DNA of 36,772 bases from Gammaproteobacteria bacterium CG_4_10_14_0_2_um_filter_38_22 (GTDB lineage Bacteria; Pseudomonadota; Gammaproteobacteria; Coxiellales; Coxiellaceae): NCBI GenBank assembly GCA_002793195.1, contig PFPT01000063.1:1-36772 (forward strand). Reading direction: 5' to 3'. Below are positions 33,372 to 36,772 of the stretch, piece by piece. Within the stretch, counting starts at the first letter, position 1; each line of letters opens with the position of its first letter. The position numbers and the translations under genes were made by a program. The notes beneath the pieces were generated by a model. The model searched no databases. It had not been told where the DNA came from and was given only the letters and a program-made list of their open reading frames with translations.

Positions 33372-34566
33372 TTATATTTTTCGAGTGGAATCTGCAATTA
33401 AGGATTTGAAAAATGGAAAAATGATTATACTGACGGATGATCCTGACCGTGAAAATGAAGGTGATTTGATTTTTCCAGCAGAAATAATGACGTCTGAAAA
33501 GATGAATTTTATGATTCAACATACGAGCGGTATTGTTTGTTTGTCATTATTGTCTGCGCAATTAAAAAAATTGGGATTGCATGACATGGTGCCATTGCAT
33601 GAAAACACAAGCAGTCGCGGTACACCATTTACTGTTTCTATCGAAGCGAAACAAGGTGTGACAACGGGTGTTTCTGCACAAGATCGTGCGACCACTGTTT
33701 TGGCTGCGATGAAGTGGAATGCAACAGAAAATGATATTGCCAAACCGGGGCATGTTTTTCCTTTGCATGCGAAAGCAGGTGGTGTGTTAGTGCGTCGTGG
33801 TCATACAGAAGGAGCGATTGACTTGGTGCAGTTGGCTGGCTTTCGTGCGGGTGCTGTGCTGTGTGAGATTATGAATCGTGATGGGACGATGGCGCGTGGA
33901 AAAACATTAGCGGCATTTTCAAAGCGACATGATTTAAAAATGTTATCGATCTCCGATGTGGTTGCTTATCGATTGGCGCGTGAAAATTTAATTGAAACAG
34001 AAGTGACAGCAGTCTTACCGCTAAAATCATATGGTGATTTTACAATCTCTGTTGTCAAAGAAAAATTTTCAGGGCAAGAGCATGTGTTGTTATCCAATTT
34101 GAAAACGACAACAAAAGCGCCTTTGATTCGCATTCATTCTGCTTGTTTGACAGGTGATTTATTTGGATCACAGCGGTGTGATTGTCATGAGCAATTATTT
34201 CATTCGTTAGATAAAATATCAAAAGAAGGCGGCATGTTGATTTATTTGAATCAGGAAGGACGCGGTATTGGATTGTTGAATAAAATTAAAGCTTATGCAT
34301 TGCAAGAAAGTGGTATGGATACAGTGGATGCCAATGTGCATTTGGGTTTGCCAATTGATTCACGCGAATATTATTTGGTTGCTAATATCTTGCGGAATAA
34401 AAACATATCTCGTATTCGATTATTGACGAATAATCCTGAAAAAATAGACAACTTAAAAAAATATGGAATTGATGAGATTGAGCGAGTTGAGATGCCTGTT
34501 TTTTTAAGTGCGTGCAATGAGCGCTATTTAAAAACCAAAAAAGAAAAGTTGATGCATTGGATATGA
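33364..34566 (+). CDS. ribBA: Bifunctional DHBP synthase / GTP cyclohydrolase II RibBA
   Basis: 400 residues from ATG 33364; AAGGGG lies 7 bases upstream and the GTG at 33361 is too close to it. The N-terminal RibB domain has DDPDRENEGDLIFPAE (25-40), HTSGIVCL and RRGHTEGAIDL. The RibA domain keeps the zinc cysteines Cys261, Cys272 and Cys274 (CLTGDLFGSQRCDC) and NQEGRGIGLLNKIKAYALQ, so it looks catalytically intact rather than the degenerate RibBX type. It overlaps ribE by 8 bases and supplies both starting compounds of the pathway. Confidence 0.95.
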   Translation: MRDYIFRVESAIKDLKNGKMIILTDDPDRENEGDLIFPAEIMTSEKMNFMIQHTSGIVCLSLLSAQLKKLGLHDMVPLHENTSSRGTPFTVSIEAKQGVTTGVSAQDRATTVLAAMKWNATENDIAKPGHVFPLHAKAGGVLVRRGHTEGAIDLVQLAGFRAGAVLCEIMNRDGTMARGKTLAAFSKRHDLKMLSISDVVAYRLARENLIETEVTAVLPLKSYGDFTISVVKEKFSGQEHVLLSNLKTTTKAPLIRIHSACLTGDLFGSQRCDCHEQLFHSLDKISKEGGMLIYLNQEGRGIGLLNKIKAYALQESGMDTVDANVHLGLPIDSREYYLVANILRNKNISRIRLLTNNPEKIDNLKKYGIDEIERVEMPVFLSACNERYLKTKKEKLMHWI

Positions 34567-34596
34567 AATTTTTAAAATTAAGTGAGTGTGGTGTAT

Positions 34597-35046
34597 ATGC
34601 GTAATGGTAAAAGCAAAATTGGTATTGTGGTCAGTACGTTTAATACTGATATTACAGAAAAACTCTTGTCGGGTGCGATAGCAGAGTTAACGCGTTCTGG
34701 TTTTGAAGAAAATCAAGTTGATGTTGTTAAAGTGCCGGGTGCCGTAGAGATTCCGTTAATTGCAAAATTATTGGGTTTGAAAGAAAAATATGATGCGATT
34801 ATTTGTTTGGGATGTGTGATTCGTGGTGATACGGATCATTATGATTATGTGTGTCAGCAAGTGAGCGATGGTTGCCAAAAAGTGATGCTCGAATTAAAGC
34901 TGCCTATTATTTTTGGTGTGTTGACAACGCAAAATATCCGACAAGCGCGTGCACGTGTTTGTGATAATAGCAGTCATAAAGGGGTTGAAGTGGCGCAAGC
35001 GGCTGTGCAAATGATTACGCTGATGAAATCAGTGTGCATGAATTAA
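34597..35046 (+). CDS. ribH: 6,7-dimethyl-8-ribityllumazine synthase
   Basis: 149 residues from ATG 34597, 30 bases after ribBA; an upstream GTG at 34582 is also in frame. VPGAVEIPLIAKLL, ICLGCVIRGDTDHYDYV (substrate loop with the conserved Arg and His) and PIIFGVLTTQNIRQA are family hallmarks. It condenses the ribitylamino-uracil with dihydroxybutanone phosphate. nusB, a frequent partner of ribH, does not follow; an MFS gene does. Confidence 0.96.
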   Translation: MRNGKSKIGIVVSTFNTDITEKLLSGAIAELTRSGFEENQVDVVKVPGAVEIPLIAKLLGLKEKYDAIICLGCVIRGDTDHYDYVCQQVSDGCQKVMLELKLPIIFGVLTTQNIRQARARVCDNSSHKGVEVAQAAVQMITLMKSVCMN

Positions 35047-35106
35047 ACTTGCAATTTCAGACTGAGGCTTTAATATCGTTTGAAAGACAATCAAATGAGA
35101 TAGCGA

Positions 35107-36417
35107 GTGACCAATCCATTTTCGACGAACAAAACAGATAAAATGTACACGCCATGGCAGCCAGGTGCATTTCGTTCTGCGCGTAAATATCGCATGCGGT
35201 TAGCGTGGTCGGTGTGGGTTGTTGCAACTATCTTCGTGTTATTTCAGTTTTTTCTTCAATTATCCTCGGGCGAAATTATTGATGGATTAATGAAAAGCTT
35301 TGCGCTCACTGCATTAGGCGGCGGTGTATTGGCGAGTAGTTACTATTACATTTATGTTTCTTTGCAAATACCTGCTGGATTATTAATGGATCGTTATGGG
35401 CCGCGTGGCATTTTAAGTTTGGGTGCTTTATTTGTTTGTTTGGGTTGCCTTTTATTTTCTGCTGCGAAAACACTTCCTTTTGCGTTGATTGGTCGTATTT
35501 TGATGGGCGGTGGTGCTGCATTTGCTTTTGTGGGTTGTTTAAATGTAATCGGTATTTGGTTTCCGAAAAAACAATTTGCATTAATGACGGCCATTGTTGA
35601 AACGGCCGGCATGATTGGTGCGATTCTGGGTAATTTTTGGATTGCTATTGTGATTCACAGAATTGGATGGCGTAATTGTATTTTTTTCGCCGGTTTATTT
35701 TCCGCGGTACTCACCATCTTATTGTTTTTTATTGTGCGCAATGCACCAACCCAAAAAAGAATGCCTTCCGTAAAAAAAGAAACGATATCATTGATACATG
35801 GATTGCGTATTTTATTGCGAAAAAAAGTAGTTTGGATTAATGGCATTTATCTTGGCATATTATTTTGTGTGGTGACTACATTTACAGCGTTATGGGCTAT
35901 TCCTTTTTTGGAAGTGTCGCGTCATCTGACTTTGTTAAATGCAAGCATGATTGCGGCTACTTTATATGCGGGCGTTGGTATAGGCGGACCCATTTTAGGT
36001 TGGTTGGATGCGCGTACAAAGTGGCGTCGAGAGATATTAATTATCAATGCTTTTTTTGCCGCATTATTTTTATTTTTTGTTATTTTTGATACGCAGCTTT
36101 CATTGCTTATGTTATCTATATTGTTATTTTTAACGGGTGTTTGTTCAAGCGGTTATATACTGACTTTTGCGATTGCTAACGATATTTCAACAACCAGCAA
36201 TCATGCAACCTGCATTGGATTTACAAATATGTTGTGCGTTATTTTAGCGCCCATTTTTCAGCCATTGATTGGGTTTTTAGTAACCTGGATGAATCATCGT
36301 GCCGGGTTAACTGCAAATTTAAATCAATCAATTCCTCATTTTCAGTGGGCAATTAGTTTGATTCCTTTCAGTTTGGTTTTTGCAACTGGTTTGGCATTTT
36401 TTCTGCCTAAAAAATAA
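35107..36417 (+). CDS. Major facilitator superfamily transporter
   Basis: 436 residues, 12 helices in two halves around a basic loop near 215-235. The MFS motif A is visible as GLLMDRYGPRGIL between TM2 and TM3, and GRILMGGGAAFAFVG follows in TM4. The start is GTG 35107 or, alternatively, ATG 35143 (residue 13), and neither has a strong ribosome site. It lies 60 bp after ribH on the same strand with no clear terminator between, so it may be read with the riboflavin operon. The substrate is unknown. Confidence 0.88.
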   Translation: MTNPFSTNKTDKMYTPWQPGAFRSARKYRMRLAWSVWVVATIFVLFQFFLQLSSGEIIDGLMKSFALTALGGGVLASSYYYIYVSLQIPAGLLMDRYGPRGILSLGALFVCLGCLLFSAAKTLPFALIGRILMGGGAAFAFVGCLNVIGIWFPKKQFALMTAIVETAGMIGAILGNFWIAIVIHRIGWRNCIFFAGLFSAVLTILLFFIVRNAPTQKRMPSVKKETISLIHGLRILLRKKVVWINGIYLGILFCVVTTFTALWAIPFLEVSRHLTLLNASMIAATLYAGVGIGGPILGWLDARTKWRREILIINAFFAALFLFFVIFDTQLSLLMLSILLFLTGVCSSGYILTFAIANDISTTSNHATCIGFTNMLCVILAPIFQPLIGFLVTWMNHRAGLTANLNQSIPHFQWAISLIPFSLVFATGLAFFLPKK

Positions 36418-36454
36418 AACAGGCCTGTTGATAAAAAAAGTGAAGTTTCAATGC

Positions 36455-36772
36455 TTAGGTAATAATGTCATCCGCTTTGATTTCATCGGATGCGATAAAG
36501 TCAATTGAGAAATCGCTATTATCAACAGTCAGTGTTTGAATGCCATCGTGTGCTTGAATTTGCACGTCATTTGCATGAATGCCCAATACACTTAAATCAA
36601 TTTTATCACTGCCATGTGTGAATCCTTCAATGGTGTCGTGTTGTGCGTGAGTTGAATCACCTAACGCTTCATAAACATAAACATCATTACCATCACCGCC
36701 GACTAAGAAATCTTTTCCAGCGCCACCGATTAAAACATCATCACCGACATTTCCATAAATCTGATCGTCACC
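36455..36772 (-). CDS. RTX-repeat protein, C-terminal part (partial)
   Basis: The last 105 residues of a protein whose 5' end is beyond the window. Three calcium-binding nonapeptide repeats are visible: GNVGDDVLI, GGAGKDFLV and GGDGNDVYV. A conserved post-repeat segment with DTIEGFTHGSDKIDLSVLG follows, and the protein ends DEIKADDIIT. Such tails are typical of type I-secreted toxins, proteases, lipases and adhesins, and the C-terminus carries the export signal. The gene converges on the MFS gene. A palindrome AACAGGCCTGTT at 36418-36429 followed by TTATTTTTT on this strand may be its terminator. Confidence 0.88.
   Translation of the reverse strand, partial: GDDQIYGNVGDDVLIGGAGKDFLVGGDGNDVYVYEALGDSTHAQHDTIEGFTHGSDKIDLSVLGIHANDVQIQAHDGIQTLTVDNSDFSIDFIASDEIKADDIIT

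Overview
The window looks like chromosome of a low-GC gammaproteobacterium. The best fit by gene content is the Legionellales/Coxiellaceae neighbourhood: a macromolecular-synthesis operon rpsU-yqeY-dnaG-rpoD, a bo3-type ubiquinol oxidase, phhA/phhB, a PGPGW membrane protein, an RTX protein, and orphan proteins with disordered Ser-rich tails like those of host-associated species. The genus cannot be fixed from this sequence alone, and the lineage is an inference.

Layout. 1-1127 is a small accessory patch next to a tRNA: the end of an IS3-type element, a 5'-truncated tyrosine recombinase and an orphan membrane protein flanked by a 16-bp direct repeat. A tRNA with a CAU anticodon follows (minus strand). 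1349-6010 (minus) is rpsU-yqeY-dnaG-rpoD. 6272-10566 (plus) holds a small holin-like membrane protein, nhaA and pepN. 10563-14156 (minus) holds sohB, a cation-diffusion facilitator, ubiG and gph, with a 44-codon ORF on the opposite strand in the ubiG-gph gap. 14216-17958 holds two orphan membrane proteins, an FMN-dependent glutamate-synthase-like enzyme and a 30-codon Cys-rich exported peptide. 18082-22024 is cyoABCD with its own promoter and a long inverted repeat at the expected transcript start. 22235-22460 is tRNA-Lys with a duplicated promoter and 5' end. 22628-30177 (mostly plus) carries a type IV pilin-like gene, prfB with its programmed frameshift, phhAB, a POT transporter (minus), a hotdog thioesterase, a minus-strand protein resembling the plant IQM domain, lysS and a PGPGW protein. 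30215-31383 (minus) holds a small exported protein and ygfZ. 31433-35046 is an FMN-riboswitch-controlled riboflavin operon ribD-ribE-ribBA-ribH, followed by an MFS transporter. The window closes inside the C-terminus of an RTX-repeat protein (minus).

How the genes fit together. Most genes are housekeeping: translation (rpsU, prfB, lysS, tRNAs), replication and transcription start (dnaG, rpoD), ubiquinone-linked respiration (ubiG, cyoABCD) and flavin supply (rib operon). The riboflavin set is complete from GTP and ribulose 5-phosphate to riboflavin, except for the phosphatase step. It would feed flavoproteins such as the glutamate-synthase-like enzyme.

Points most worth a second look: the IQM-like protein at 27544-28200, the duplicated tRNA-Lys 5' region with two inserted hairpins, the direct-repeat-flanked gene beside the recombinase remnant, the cyo leader inverted repeat, and two micro-ORFs (11408-11542 and 16744-16836), each with a good ribosome binding site.
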